64,000 nucleotides of DNA from contig NC_088717.1 in assembly GCF_963576615.1 (NCBI RefSeq), positions 51,809,026 through 51,873,025 of the forward strand. The letters are read 5' to 3'. Positions 11,501 through 22,973 of the stretch are shown piece by piece. The position numbers were made by a program, and so were the translations under genes. The notes beneath the pieces are model-generated. The model did no database searches. It was not told the DNA's origin and saw only the letters and a program-made list of their open reading frames with translations. This stretch comes from Watersipora subatra (taxonomy: Eukaryota; Bryozoa; Gymnolaemata; Cheilostomatida; Watersiporidae). Position 1 is the stretch's first letter. Every line of letters starts with the position of its first letter.

Positions 11501-12948
11501 ATAATGAGAATGTTATGCCACAAACTATTCGCTGATGTAAGCGCGGATGGATTTGTGATAGGCTGAACAATGTTATCACAGACAATCACCAATGCATCGT
11601 GGGATTACCGCCAACACACTGTGATAGCGTGAAACAGCAGTAACAGAAGTCAATGTCAAATGTGAAGTTCTGTAGTTAGAGCTACGCAACAGACAGTCCA
11701 CTCAACTGATTCAATGTTTCAGGCAACCCATTACAACCTGATTTTTTGATATCCGAGACGCTCGACCAACGACCAACTCGCTCAACCAATAACTGAATAT
11801 TCAGAAGACAAAATATTTTCGCTATTATAACAGTTGCACGTTCAGTTGACCTTATTGTTGGGTTATTTATTGTCATTTGACCTTATTGTTGGGTTATGTG
11901 TTATCAGTTGACCTTATTGTTGGGTTATGTATTGTCAGTTGACCTTATTTGGGGTTATGTATTGTTAGTTGACCTTATTGTTGGGTTATGTGTTGTCAGT
12001 TGACCTTATTGTTGGGTTATGTATTGTCAGTTGACCTTATTGGGGGTTATGTGTTGTCAGTTGACCTTATTGTTGGGTTATGTATTGTCAGTTGACCTTA
12101 TTGTTGGGTTATGTGTTGTCAGTTGACCTTATTGTTAGGTTATGTATTGTCAGTTGACCTTATTGTTGGGTTATGTATTGTCAGTTGACCTTATTGGGGT
12201 TATGTGTTGTCAGTTGACCTTATTGTTGGGTTATGTATTGTCAGTTGACCTTATTGGGGTTATGTGTTGTCAGTTGACCTTATTGTTGGGTTATGTATTG
12301 TCGGTTGACCTTATTGGGGGTTATGTGTTGTCAGTTGACCTTATTGTTGGGTTACGTAATGTCAAAACATTTACTCTATTTTATGCAGCTGTCTTTCAAC
12401 AATATTAATTTTATATTCCTTTTGCAATGGCTTGAAAGTTAAAAGAGATAAGCAGTTAAACTTAGTTTCATTTTCATCAAACTTATTCAAATCTTATAAA
12501 AACAGTGCATGTAAAATATCCTATTTTAGTTGTATGTAGTTGAGAGTATAAAGACAGTCAACCTATTCAATTTTTCAACAGATATGAAGCGTTGTGCCGT
12601 CAGCTTTTAAAATGGGTAGTCATCAGCATTTCAACAGTCCGTCGCAAAAACAGCAGACCAAGGAAGGCAAATCTACAACTGGTTTTGGCATAAGTTAAAA
12701 CATAAAAATGTTTTTTTCTTGAAGCTGTCAAAACTTTTGTGTCACATCTTTAAAACAAACACAAATATATTTCAAACCTGCACTGGGTGAAACTTAACCC
12801 AGTTTATGACAATTATTACAAGTCTCATTGTTTAACGTGACAGGCACACACATACCTCAGTGTAGCCCAACATGGCGACTATGAATGCACCAAGGCCTAC
12901 ATGAACTGAGCAAAACCAATCCGGCTCAACATCCTTGGCACCTTTCAT
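8526..12948 (-). CDS. TMEM254: TMEM254 homologue, small multi-pass membrane protein
   Basis: Four coding exons: 12948-12856, 10703-10600, 9351-9292 and 8643-8526 (stop TAA at 8528-8526). They give 124 residues with phases 0, 2, 2; human TMEM254 is about the same length. The start ATG lies just after an acceptor-like TTTGCTTGTAG, so a 5' UTR exon is likely upstream. Family features: PEVLPLHYFGPLGSLGGYMV in exon 2 matches the PE-x-(I/L)-P-x-x-x-x-GPLG block; NIIHACEGVYAFIL in exon 3 matches the IHVxExxYA block; FKWTLQTTIFGILSL in exon 4 matches the LQTFFFG block. Three hydrophobic segments fall at about residues 12-37, 64-84 and 96-115. Its cellular role is not well established. It is convergent with the CFAP97D-like gene. 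The first intron holds a 31-bp minisatellite and a MITE. Confidence 0.85.
8740..8815. repeat. Short AT-rich tandem repeat
   Basis: About three imperfect copies of a unit near 22 bp (ATATGGTAAGTTAAATATAA and variants) in the TMEM254 last intron. Confidence 0.6.
9021..9131. repeat. 16-bp tandem repeat
   Basis: Near-perfect repeats of AATCATATCACATAGT, six to seven units, in the last intron of the TMEM254 homologue (between the exons ending at 9292 and starting at 8643). The preceding 8930-9000 stretch holds degraded versions (CACATAGTAATCATAT). Confidence 0.85.
11227..11638. mobile_element. MITE family B copy (about 412 bp, CTGGTTCACACTATATCG ends)
   Basis: Starts AGCTGGTTCACACTATATCG and ends with an inverted counterpart (GTGATAGCGTGAAACAGC). 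Inner blocks such as ATGTTATCACAGACAATCACCAATGCATCGTGGGATTA (in two parts) recur, inverted or direct, in copies at 39.1, 41.1 and 62.9 kb. The four copies have nearly the same length (about 412-418 bp). No coding capacity. Confidence 0.7.
11848..12363 (+). repeat. 31-bp minisatellite
   Basis: About sixteen head-to-tail copies of a 31-bp unit beginning TTGACCTTATTGTTGGGTTA and ending TGTATTGTCAG. Variants alternate TGTATTGT with TGTGTTGT, and some units lack two or three bases (TTATTGGGG). The 88-codon open frame across it is a by-product of the repeat. It lies in TMEM254 intron 1. Confidence 0.93.
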
Positions 12949-12989
12949 CACAACAGCTAAAACTACAAGCAAAGCAAGCATATACATGT

Positions 12990-14280
12990 AGCTATTCCAA
13001 CAAAGCAAAATTGAAATAAAGCATCTATAGTAACAAGCAAGTAAAGTAAAAGCACTCGTAATAACGGAAGTATATGACTAAAAATTGTAGGTTTTAGTAG
13101 ACAGTCTCAAGGTTTTATAGAATGAAAAAACTGCAGTACCAGTTGGAAAGAATACCGTATAAAATAGCAAATTTAGAGCAATAAGAACTATACATCTTGA
13201 ATAAACATGACCAGCGTTACATAGTCTAAACAGGAACTATTTATATCAAGTGTACTTTTATGCCATATCTTGAATATGAAGCTATATATGTACTATTTAA
13301 GCTGTAAAGCAGCGTTTCCAATTGCGTTAACAACAGTACATTTATATAAACTGAGCAGCGTTTTTTCGATTTCAGCTAGCATGCAAAACGTGATGAGGTA
13401 AATAAGAGATTGAAACAAACTTTAATAAAGGTTCAGTTGCTTATTTTTACAATTTTGCTGTAGACAGTAAAATTGTGTACACTAAAAGCCCCTATAACTT
13501 AACCAAAATGTGTTCAGTTCAGCTAATATTCAACTGTTATAATTAAGATGTCATCTAAGGTGTAATGCATAAACAGCTTATGGCATGAAACCTTAGGAAA
13601 AACCAGGCAGTTGAATATTTGGGCATTCAGATCACAATCTATAATCCTCTACTAAAGCACACATTTTCCCCATAAATCAAGCAAAATCTTTATAATGGAC
13701 AAATGACGAAGATAATCCATTCTAATACTTGCTTCGTATGTCATAACTGTCATATGTTGCACAAAATATTCTTATGAAAATGCATTGTATTTTTTAAATT
13801 CATTTTAAAGCCAAAAAGCAGCGAGAGAGATATCTCAAGTAGTTACATAACATTAAAACATTACACAATACCATACCATAAAATTAAATAAATGAGATAT
13901 AACAACAACATTAAATGTAAAAACAATATTAGTAGAAAAGCAAAAAAGGAGGTTCTTTTGCTCTCTTTTAGAGACGAGAGGAGGAGTGTAAGGAGTGGTG
14001 CAAGTACCGCAGGGAGTGTAGCCGTAGCTATTCATAAGATCAAGAAATTTAGGACATGTTGGAAATTATTTCATGTCGAGGCAAATATTTGTTTAAACTT
14101 CACATCAAATGTCAAGAGGTTCGTATGTAGAGGTGATTGTAAGTTGAGTTTTGACTGTCTATGGCCAGTTCTTTTAAGCAAGTCTAACAAATATAAAATT
14201 GCAAAAGACCTCAATTTGAAAGTCGATGATAAAATTTGATAAGAACTACATCAAGGTTGACTGGGTAATATATTTCAGTA
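12990..14280. other. no gene recognised
   Basis: AT-rich sequence upstream of TMEM254, presumably its 5' flank and any 5' UTR exon. A 115-codon plus frame at 13892-14239 has no recognisable motif and overlaps another frame on the opposite strand. Confidence 0.35.
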
Positions 14281-14605
14281 AAATGAAAACTTGCCTCCGT
14301 GTGTCAATCGCTAAAATGCAACCGTAAGCAAGCCACAACCATCGACAGTGCTAGTTACTTTAAAGTAACGGACAGTGAGACAGAGTCCGATAGAAACGGA
14401 GAGAGTGAGAGAAAGAGAGAAAAAGTGAAAACCTGCCTTCCAGTTTTTCAGTCGCTAAATTGCTATCATATTTAAGTCCTAGTCACTTCGACAGAAATAA
14501 CAACGGAGAGAGAGAGTGAAAGAGAGGAGAGAAAGTGAATGAGAGGAAGTGAGAAAGTGAAAATCTGTCTCAGAGTCCATCAGTCACTGAATTGTAAACA
14601 TTACT
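14281..14605. repeat. Diverged 100-170 bp tandem repeat with GA-rich spacers
   Basis: Three related blocks share GTGAAAACTTGCCTCC...TCAATCGCTAAAATGC, GTGAAAACCTGCCTTCC...CAGTCGCTAAATTGC and GTGAAAATCTGTCTCAG...CAGTCACTGAATTG. They are separated by purine-rich AGAGAGTGAGAGAAAGAG stretches. Confidence 0.65.
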
Positions 14606-14639
14606 CTAGTAATTTTGATGACTGTGATGACTGCACAGA

Positions 14640-16790
14640 CATAAAGATTCTGGTATTTTAGTATACATGCACATATACCTAATCATTGCTATATTGATAG
14701 AGGTAGAAACCAGAAACCAACAGAAAAACTTACGACATAGACTGGTAAGCTTTCAGTCTAACCAATACCAATTTTAGGATCTAATACAAACCCTACTTAA
14801 TTGAGCAGTCTTTTTCTTCTAGCTTACGAAAAGGCAGCATGCAGATACTGCTGAACTGTTCACATTATCAAAATAACCAATACAACGACAGCTGAATAAG
14901 CTCAAGTCCAGCCTGGTGTAACATATAGTTTCTGAACTCTCAAATTTGACGACAGATGTAGTGAACCCTATTCAACTGGCTCCTCCGCAATTACCGGTAA
15001 TAAGCTTGCAACTTGTCTCTGTTATATAGTTTTATTCTTAAAGTCTGCCATGAAGTCAAATTTTTACTGATTCATCATCCTTATTTCAAGTTGATTTGAT
15101 GTTAAGCTAGTCCTCAATTTGTATCCAGTAAAAGTAAGTAAACTGTATAATGTAGAAGTGGTGTTTGGTGACATGAGCAGAAAGTGCCAAACAAACACAA
15201 CAAAGGAAACATCAAAAGATAAGATTGAAATGTGCCTTCGATAGACATAGTTAGGCAAATATAGGTAGGCATAGGTAAGCTTACTGGTTACTGTAAAAAC
15301 TTGAGATATTTTTTGATGATTTCCTATGTTAGGCAGCTGCAGGCTGAACGCTAGCAAAAACCTTGAGAACTCTGTCAAAGATGTATATTTAGTCTTTACA
15401 GCAAGCTTGTTTATTTCAATTTGAATGCCATAGAGAACATAGAAATTGCTACTATCTCCATTGCACATCAGGATGAAAATACGCTCATTAATAGTGACTT
15501 GGTTGACGCAAACATCGGTAGCGTTTACTAAAACATAAAAGTGATAGATGCGGCTATTTCAGACACTAACAGATAGTATTGTGTCGGCCTCTCTATGTGA
15601 CAACAAAGATATCCAAATACTGCATTATTCTGCATTGATTGAAGTTTGGTCAAGACTATATATGTATTGACAGTACATGTATCACCTTGAAATCCCGTCT
15701 ATACCATTGAAAAAAACTTGAAAGATTTTTTATGGCATTACTTATGATCTGCAACCAAGTAGCCATCTGAACTATCAAACTCTACTGGTAGTGTAGAAGT
15801 CTTTCCATTTCATGACAAATAATTAATAAGGCATGCTGCTAGCATTCTTTGACAGCCCATGCAAGTACTCATTCATGAATTTTAGCTTAAATATTTTATG
15901 CTTTATTGTTCATCTAAAAACTACACTCAAACTCAAAATTTGATTAACCGACTAACCATTATTTAGCTAAGGAACTGATTTATGGAGAGCATCATTATTA
16001 TCTAAGAAAAGAGTCAATAACTATGACATATAGAGAAGAGGCAGTGTTTGTTTTGTTTCATTAAAAAAAGTACAGAACAGTGAGAAATAGAAAAACGCAG
16101 GAGCAATAAGGACCCGCATGTGCAGTAGCATAGCTAGTCATCATACTGGGCCTTGGTTACCGGTTAGTTGCCTAATTAGATAAAAAATACACTATGACTA
16201 TACGAGTGAATCAATGGAGTGATCTTTGTTACTTGATGTGAAGAGATTAAATTTGCTTATTTGTCGGAGGTCAGTTGGCAAAGAGTTTCATATTGCCGAT
16301 ACCGAAAACATGACTTGCCGATAATCTGAAGCAGAAAAAAATGAAAGTATATCGTCTTTGCTCATGTATTTTTATAAGCTGTTGCCCAAAAACAATAATA
16401 TTACTACAGCAGAATCTAAAAGTGAGCTCGTTTGCTTTGTATCTAATGTGGAAGACATGGCAGAATGGAAACATCTCAGAGATTAGCTTTTGTTAAATAT
16501 TTTGTGCAAGTCTAGCATGTGTCACTAAGTAGCAACTGGTTTATATTTTAACCTATAATATGCTAGATTAAAGAGAAAATAATTCCACGCTGCATATGAG
16601 CTACTGACGTTCAAAGCATGATTTTCCAAGTAGCTGCTTAGCCGTGCAACAAGCTAGTCCCTTCTTTTATCTGCAGGTATCAGCCAGGGTTGAGACCATT
16701 ACGAAAAAGTCATAACAGCAAATTGCTAAATACTAACTGATGCTCAAATGTATTGCAATGAACTGTTGCCTAAATATTTGTTTAGTTGCA
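14640..16790. other. no gene recognised
   Basis: AT-rich sequence. A 134-codon minus frame (15064-15468) is the longest open stretch, but it has no recognisable motif or compelling splice context. Nothing else stands out. Confidence 0.35.
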
Positions 16791-16794
16791 TGAG

Positions 16795-17660
16795 CAGCGC
16801 AGTAGCAGGAATAAGCATGTTACAGCCATGTATTATGCAGTATAATTACACTGCATACTTTTACTAATGCACAGTACACATTATACATGCAGTACAACTA
16901 TTTTCTAATGTGCAGTAAATCGTATTGGTGCAGTATTAGTGGTATTGCCTATTGCAGTGTGCAGTGCTAGATTCAACGTGAATGTGACTTGTGCGCATTT
17001 TGCAGTGCTCGATGCAGTAGAAACTTTTGCATTACACAGTACATATATGCAACACATTTTTGCAAAAACTCATCACAGAATCAAGTATTGAGTTGCCTTT
17101 GACACAACCACAGCACAATATCAAGATGGTAATGCTGCTCAAAAACAAATTGATCACAATCAGCAAGTTGTATAACGTTGAAATAAAAATCTATTGTGGT
17201 TTTATTACATGTAGATGTTAATGATAATGCAATACAAAGACCCCAATTTCATCGGAATAGTGATAATCCCTACTCCAATAGTGACTCCTAATTTGGAATC
17301 ATGAGGGAGTTGGAGCATAAACTCATGTGCTTGCGAAACATACAGGTAGCATCTGACAGTTTCTCACAATACAGTACAGATGTTTGAAAGGCCTACATCG
17401 TCAGTTGATCCACACTATTAATTTCATATGAATGCGTGGTTGCAGTACACACGCAGTTTTAAATTTTGAAGAATGTGCATTCACAGCATGCATGAATTGC
17501 TGAGGTATTGTGCCATAAAAGTAAATGCGCAGTAGATCACAGTGGGCAATTTGCAGTAGGAACCTGGTTGCAGTAAATGTCCACTGTTCATTGAAAAGTT
17601 GTAATATACTGTAAAATTACTGCAATGATGCTGTACAGTCCTATTGCGTTACAGCACTGC
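16795..17660. repeat. TGCAGT-rich degenerate tract
   Basis: TGCAGT/GCAGTA motifs recur irregularly across the whole stretch (for example TATGCAGTATAATTACACTGCA, GTGCAGTAAATCG, GGTGCAGTATTAG, TGCAGTGTGCAGTGC, GATGCAGTAG, GCGCAGTAGATC, TTGCAGTAGG). The spacing is not constant, so this is a decayed or interspersed repeat rather than a clean satellite. Confidence 0.5.
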
Positions 17661-19500
17661 TACTAGCAACTAAGGCAAAAGTACAACCTCGACTAAGTAG
17701 CCGAAGTTGTCTGCACTTGCCATGATTGAAAGATAACTCTCCCAATTAAGATGGGAGATTTATCATCCTTCATCACAACTAACAGCCTCATCACAACTAA
17801 CTGTACGAGGCCTAAGATTCTTTCGACTGAGAAGTAGCAAGTATTATGATAATCCGCAAAACGAGCATAAATTGCGAGCCTCTTACAATTTAGCGTAACT
17901 GGCGTTACAGGGCGTGGTACAACTGTATTCAAACACTACTGACGCTAGCTATCGTTTTACTAAGTAATGTTAAATGTTTTAAGAAGTATTGTTCTAATAT
18001 CCTAATTGCAATAACTTAGTGTGTTCATTAATAAATTTGCTTAATTTATCGCGATAAAAATTATCAACAAAAGTACAGAAGTAAAGACGGTAGTCTGGAA
18101 CGATATTAGCGTAACCTTTGGTCAGCGATTACTCGTGGAAATTTGAACATTGTTTATTGGCCTGAGTACCATGCAAACTTATGTAAATCTCTTAGGTTTT
18201 TCACGCTACACACTAAAACTATTAGATTGCAAGCTTTTACGTGATCTCCTATATAAAACTAATACAATTTCATGGTAAAACATTTAGACAAAGTTGCAAA
18301 TTTGTGTCGCTTCAATGGATCAAATAATTAGTCTACTTTTTTCGATGTAGTAATAAAACATTCTATTTATAGCGTTTTATAAAACGATGAAAGCATTTTA
18401 AAGGCTATGATTGCATATTGGTGTTTTATTTGTTCGTTTCTATTTTTTTTTTCAATTTTACGTCGTTTTGCGGCCTTGTTTCATGTCTCGCTATGATGAT
18501 GAAATCTTTATTTACTTGCTAATCGGTTTATTACGTTTTGCCTCTACTCTGGCATTGGGATGCTTATGTTTGAAAGCTTACGTTTATAACTAGTATAGTC
18601 AAGAATGTATTATTTCGTCAAAATGATTTTGCGCATAGTGTTTTTCCGAAGACTTCTATCAGTAGTCCACTTACTAGCTAGTTTGAAGATGTTGCTCTAG
18701 TTAGGGTTGCTATGGGTGTATATAGAATAATTATGTTATGTATGACTAATCCGAATTCACACACAACATCGCGTTGAATTTGTTTTGTTATATTTTTTCT
18801 TTTTTTACTTAGGTTTAGCTTGTGCACTTTTGCTGAGCTTGTGGGAACTTATTTGATTATTACTGGCTCAGGTACTAATGAAAGTGTTAAGCTTTTGTAA
18901 GCAATGCTGATATTTATGTACCTGTAAAAGTTAATTCATTATTCTGTAAGTCCAACAATTAAAATAGACAACTAACAAAATTCTAAACAATAATATTAAT
19001 GACAAAAGGTTTGACTAGCTAATGATTGGTACATCCTTACTCCAACAGTCGTCCGTGTTTGTTTGCTCAGTTCCAATACGGCTGTTAGTCTCGACAGTCA
19101 AACTAGAGTCATAACAGTTTATAGGTAAAGAGTTTCAGCAGGTTGTGGGAGAAAGAGATTCCACAGGCAGGAGAGAGAGGCTCCATATCATGCAGCATGG
19201 AGAACCCCTAAGCAGGCCCTCGGAAAGAGAGAGAGAGCTCTGCAGGCCATTAGAAAAGAGAGCGGCTGAGTCATTTGAGCAGTTCTCTTTTATAGTTGTC
19301 TAGCATGTAGAAAGACTATCCTGTGGGGAGTAGGTTGAGTGTTAAGGCTCTGTGCTTTATGTCAGGTGTGTTAAGATATCTGGTTTGCGCAAGTCTAGAC
19401 AAGTTAGCTTAGACAAGTAGGGTGGACCGGGTGACTTACTCCTGGTATCTAGGTCGAGTCTGATAGCGGATGACAGATCTGTATATTTGTAATCATCTGA
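17661..19500. other. no gene recognised
   Basis: AT-rich. A 79-codon minus frame at 17693-17932 and a 60-codon plus frame at 18411-18593 have no recognisable features. A purine-rich GAGAGAGAG patch lies at 19145-19262. Confidence 0.3.
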
Positions 19501-20143
19501 TTCGTCTCCCATGTTTCTTTAGTGGTTCTTTGGCAGGGTGATTAACTCATTTTCTGTGATGGATTCCTACCGCTTTGAAGTTTCAAATTTGTTTTTTGAC
19601 ATTCTATAATTATTGGATCTTTTGCTGTCTTTGGCATCTTGCTGCTTGTCTTTATTCTTTGGAGTTGTCTATTCTTTGTCTATTACTTTGGAGTTGTTAT
19701 CTTGTGGTTTGGCTTCACTTTCTGTTTGTATCTGCTTTTTGTAATATTTTCATAAATACAGTGTCGTCTGAAAGAAAATTTAGACAAAAGGTGATAAGTG
19801 CTTGAGGTTTTGCTTCCTTTTCGTTGTCCTTGTGGTTCTCCGCTATTTTTTTCTCATAAGCATCTCTGTCCAACATTATATTGCTAGACATCTCAACTAA
19901 AAAAGAGCATACCTTCCCATTATGGATACTGGTCAAACTACTTTTAAGCACCTTCACTCGCCTCAACAAGACTTCCACTTCAGATTTCAATGAATCGGAT
20001 ATTTTTGTGTGGCTTAAATTTCGCCTCCTCCATTAACACCTCATCTACCACTTTTCCATAGTCCCTGTAAGAAGCATTACTAGCAGCATGGTAGGCTGGT
20101 CTAAAGAACCCTTTGCGGTACTGCCAGTGACAGATACTGCTGC

Positions 20144-21289
20144 CTCTCCACCAGGGTTAGCTCGGTTTAAACCAGCCGAAAAAACCGGTTTTCTCATTAT
20201 GTTTTTGTGAAAAACATAATATTTCAAGCTTCTAGTGGTTCATGTGCGGTAGAAATGCAATTATATGTCATTATCAGCTGTGGAAATTTATTTAGGGCAC
20301 AGTAATAAAGTGATGGCAAAGCTCAAGTTGAAACTACATGAAATCCTAGCACAACAACGAATTGGCGAATTTCATTTTCAATTGCTTTTATCAAGTGATG
20401 GAAGTGATCATTAAATCTCTTTAATGATGAAATATAAAAACCATGTTAAATATACTAATTCAATCATCGTTTCTAATAATGAATGAATACTTTCTCAAGT
20501 CTGGCCAGTAAGAAAGATTACTTATAATTAGAAATCGAAACAAAATCTTTTTGTGCAAAATCTTTAAGTTTGCAAACTAATATTTCATTTATTGGGCACA
20601 AGCCAAAGTAGTTGGATTGTTAGAATTCAGTTTATCAAGTTTTTTTGTGTTTTAAAAAGTTAGTGTTGCCTCAAATTTCCAGCATGTCTTGCAACCAGGA
20701 TCCCATTTGGCAGTTTTTCACTCGAACTGCAAAAGGCAAAGGTTTTAAGGCAAAATGTAATAGGTGTGTTGTCGTAACGTGAGGTCACGCAGATAGGCTT
20801 AAGGCTCACATAGCAAAATGTCAAGTTGAAAACACCAATTTAGACAGTGATGCTAGTACTCAAGTGATAGAAGTTGAGTCATCTGCCACTGCTCCAAATT
20901 CTGCAATGCATCTGCATTATGCTCTGCTCTACACTACCACACGTCAAATCACTTGGATTAAATTCCTACTTATACATAGAGCTGTATATAAAATATTCAC
21001 TTTATGTGATAAGATTTCTGCTCTGTATTTCATCAATCATGTTTGATTAAAGACTCATTCCGCAATTTCCATGTTTGTTCTCTTTTTTCCCCATAGCAAC
21101 TCCCACAGTACCATCTTTAACAGATGATTCCATATATGTATGTTCAATACCCAATCATGCAGCTATAGTAAGTGATGTTAATCAGACTTAACATTTCAAA
21201 AGCTTTGGTAAAATTATAAAGACCGGTTTAAACCAAAATAACCTGTTTTTTTTTATAAAAACCATGGTATTTCCAAGCCTGCTCTCCAC
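20144..21289 (+). mobile_element. hAT-type DNA transposon with perfect 8-bp target duplication
   Basis: The element spans 20152-21281 (1130 bp). It is flanked by identical CTCTCCAC at 20144-20151 and 21282-21289, the 8-bp target duplication typical of hAT elements. Its ends start CAGGGTTAG and, inverted, CAGGCTTGG, fitting the CAGGG-like hAT terminus. The inverted repeats are short and imperfect, though both ends carry GGTTTAAACC-type sequence nearby. Inside is the start of a BED zinc-finger frame (ATG at 20694). It is far too short to carry a transposase catalytic domain, so this is a deleted, non-autonomous copy. Confidence 0.85.
20694..20860 (+). pseudogene. BED-type zinc finger of hAT transposase, broken
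   Basis: From the ATG at 20694 the frame reads MSCNQDPIWQFFTRT, then AKGKGFKAKCNRC, a stop (TGA), and GHADRLKAHIAKC. The aromatic start (IWQFF), the Cys-x2-Cys pair and the His-x4-Cys end are the BED finger signature seen at the N-terminus of hAT transposases. The in-frame stop between the two metal-binding halves, and the lack of any following transposase domain, show it is not functional. The open frame at 20864-21046 is downstream remnant. Confidence 0.7.
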
Positions 21290-21599
21290 ACACTGCTTTT
21301 CCTATTATGTCCCATAAACACATTCACCTCACTGGTGCCTTGGGCTGTCCTCTTCTGAGTGCTATTTCTCTACCACTGTCATTGTGCTAGTTTTCAATAT
21401 ATTTTTCTCATACTTCACTTCCTCTACTCATCACTCCCCCGGTTCCACTAGTCCACAATTTTGGACCTGTGCAGTTTTATCAACATCGTGCTCCCTTGCA
21501 GACTTATTTGTCAAGTTTTGCAATTTGACATCATCTGAAACACAACAAGTTAACCCAGCAGTAATGGGTTTTGGCAAAAACAACCCAACTAGCTTAAAG

Positions 21600-21850
21600 A
21601 TGTTATTGCGCCAATTTTTAGTTGACTTTAACAGAAAGTATCGATGTTTTTCTATCATTTGAGATGTTCTTTGTTGTTTTAGGCGATCTCACTATCACAA
21701 TATTTAAAGATTAAAATGACAAAAGTTGATCGCGGTGATAATGCTAAAAAAAGATGTGCCCAGACTTGCCTAAAATGATGTATATAGTGAGACAGCCTGT
21801 CTCTATCTCTCGTGTTCAAATCGGCTATTACGATAAAAGTCTAGTCTTAC
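21600..21850 (+). mobile_element. MITE family A, single diverged arm
   Basis: Resembles the left arm of the family A MITE seen intact at 28.6 kb: AGAAAGTATCGATGTTTTTCTATCATTTGAGAT, then GGCGATCTCACTATCAC...AAAGTTGATCGCGGTGATAA, and further along GCCTGTCTCTATCTCT. No matching right arm was found, so it is partial. Confidence 0.5.
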
Positions 21851-22973
21851 GCGCTCTATTGGCATATATTTTATTTTGTATTTGCTTATGGTTGCTAAAA
21901 TAACATTTTAAATTTAGCTTGTCTCTTGTCTATCCATGTCTTGCTTCTCATACCGACTGTTTCTCACAAAACCAGTACTCCTTCTAGTCTTATACCCGTT
22001 CATCACTGCTGTCTCCATAGTTCTTTCTAATGTCTCCAGAACTACCCAAGGAGAATGTCTACCTCCCAAATCATACCCTCGATCACTACCTCTAGGGTAC
22101 GGTACTACGCATGACTGCTTTCTTTTGGCACCTTAGCTACCTCCTTAATCTCACTTCTCAAGCCATGTCTACTACGTTCTCTTTTCAAGAATCTGTCTGA
22201 ATTACTCACCATCTCATGAGCCTTCAATACCTCATTCAACATAGTCGTTGTCAAATCGGCATTCTTCATCGAGTCCCTACTCACTCATTTATCTGGCAAA
22301 TTATTAACTCCATAACTAGAGCAAACTTGACTCTTATCAGCTTTATTGGCTACCTCCACATATCTACTCAAACTTTCAACTCATAGTAAAAACTATCATT
22401 TTTACCAATTGTTTAGCTGCGAGGAATTTATTTTCCTTCATAAACGTGCCCTCCTATCTGCCATAATGCTCCTGCACAATCTCCACAGCCTTTTCATAAG
22501 TGGAATTCACACCATCTAAGTAAAACCCTGCACCTTTCAACATTCTCCTACCACTGTGCCCAGTAGCTCTCAGTAATGGCACTAACTTTGCTTTACGCCT
22601 CATAATGGGTCGTCTAGTACTACCTTCACTTTTATAACTTCTCTCATCTGCACTCTCGATACGCAAATTCATCTCCTCTACAAATCACTCCCACAAACCA
22701 TCTCCACGCTTGCTAAAAACCTGCTTTTGATAACTGAACTCTATTTCTTGCACCATCACAACACGATTTATTCTGCACCTTTTTTTCTCATACTTCTAAT
22801 TCTCACTTTACACTGTACCTTTTCACAAACATATGTTTAAAAGTCTCACAGCACTGACACCTTGCTTTCCCCGACACCTTACCTTCTACACATCATGGTA
22901 CTTCACCTGCATGCTTTTTAAAGGGTACTGACAAATGTTACACTTAATGCACCACTAGTAACTGCATTCATTT

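Larger units (their letters stand above)
19560..22900 (-). pseudogene. Decayed minus-strand mobile-element polyprotein, interrupted by a hAT insertion
   Basis: Reading leftward on the minus strand, an open segment at 22672-22454 (ends TYEKAVEIVQEHYGR) continues out of frame through about 22140 as charged, helical, polyprotein-like sequence (ENKFLAAKQLV, LNEVLKAHEMV, RFLKRERSRHGLRSEI). A later segment at 19990-19715 is coiled-coil-like (SEVEVLLRRVKVLKSSL, LDRDAYEKKIAENHKD). Many stops and frame changes show it is dead. The EHYGR-type ending resembles gag regions of LTR retrotransposons, but that assignment is weak. The 8-bp duplicated sequence around 20152-21281 shows a hAT element later landed in it. 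Confidence 0.4.

Noticed and set aside
12142-12408. 88-codon repetitive hydrophobic frame
   Set aside because: By-product of the 31-bp minisatellite, whose unit length is not a multiple of three.
15064-15468. 134-codon minus-strand frame
   Set aside because: No recognisable motif, no clear splice context; plausible by chance in 64 kb.
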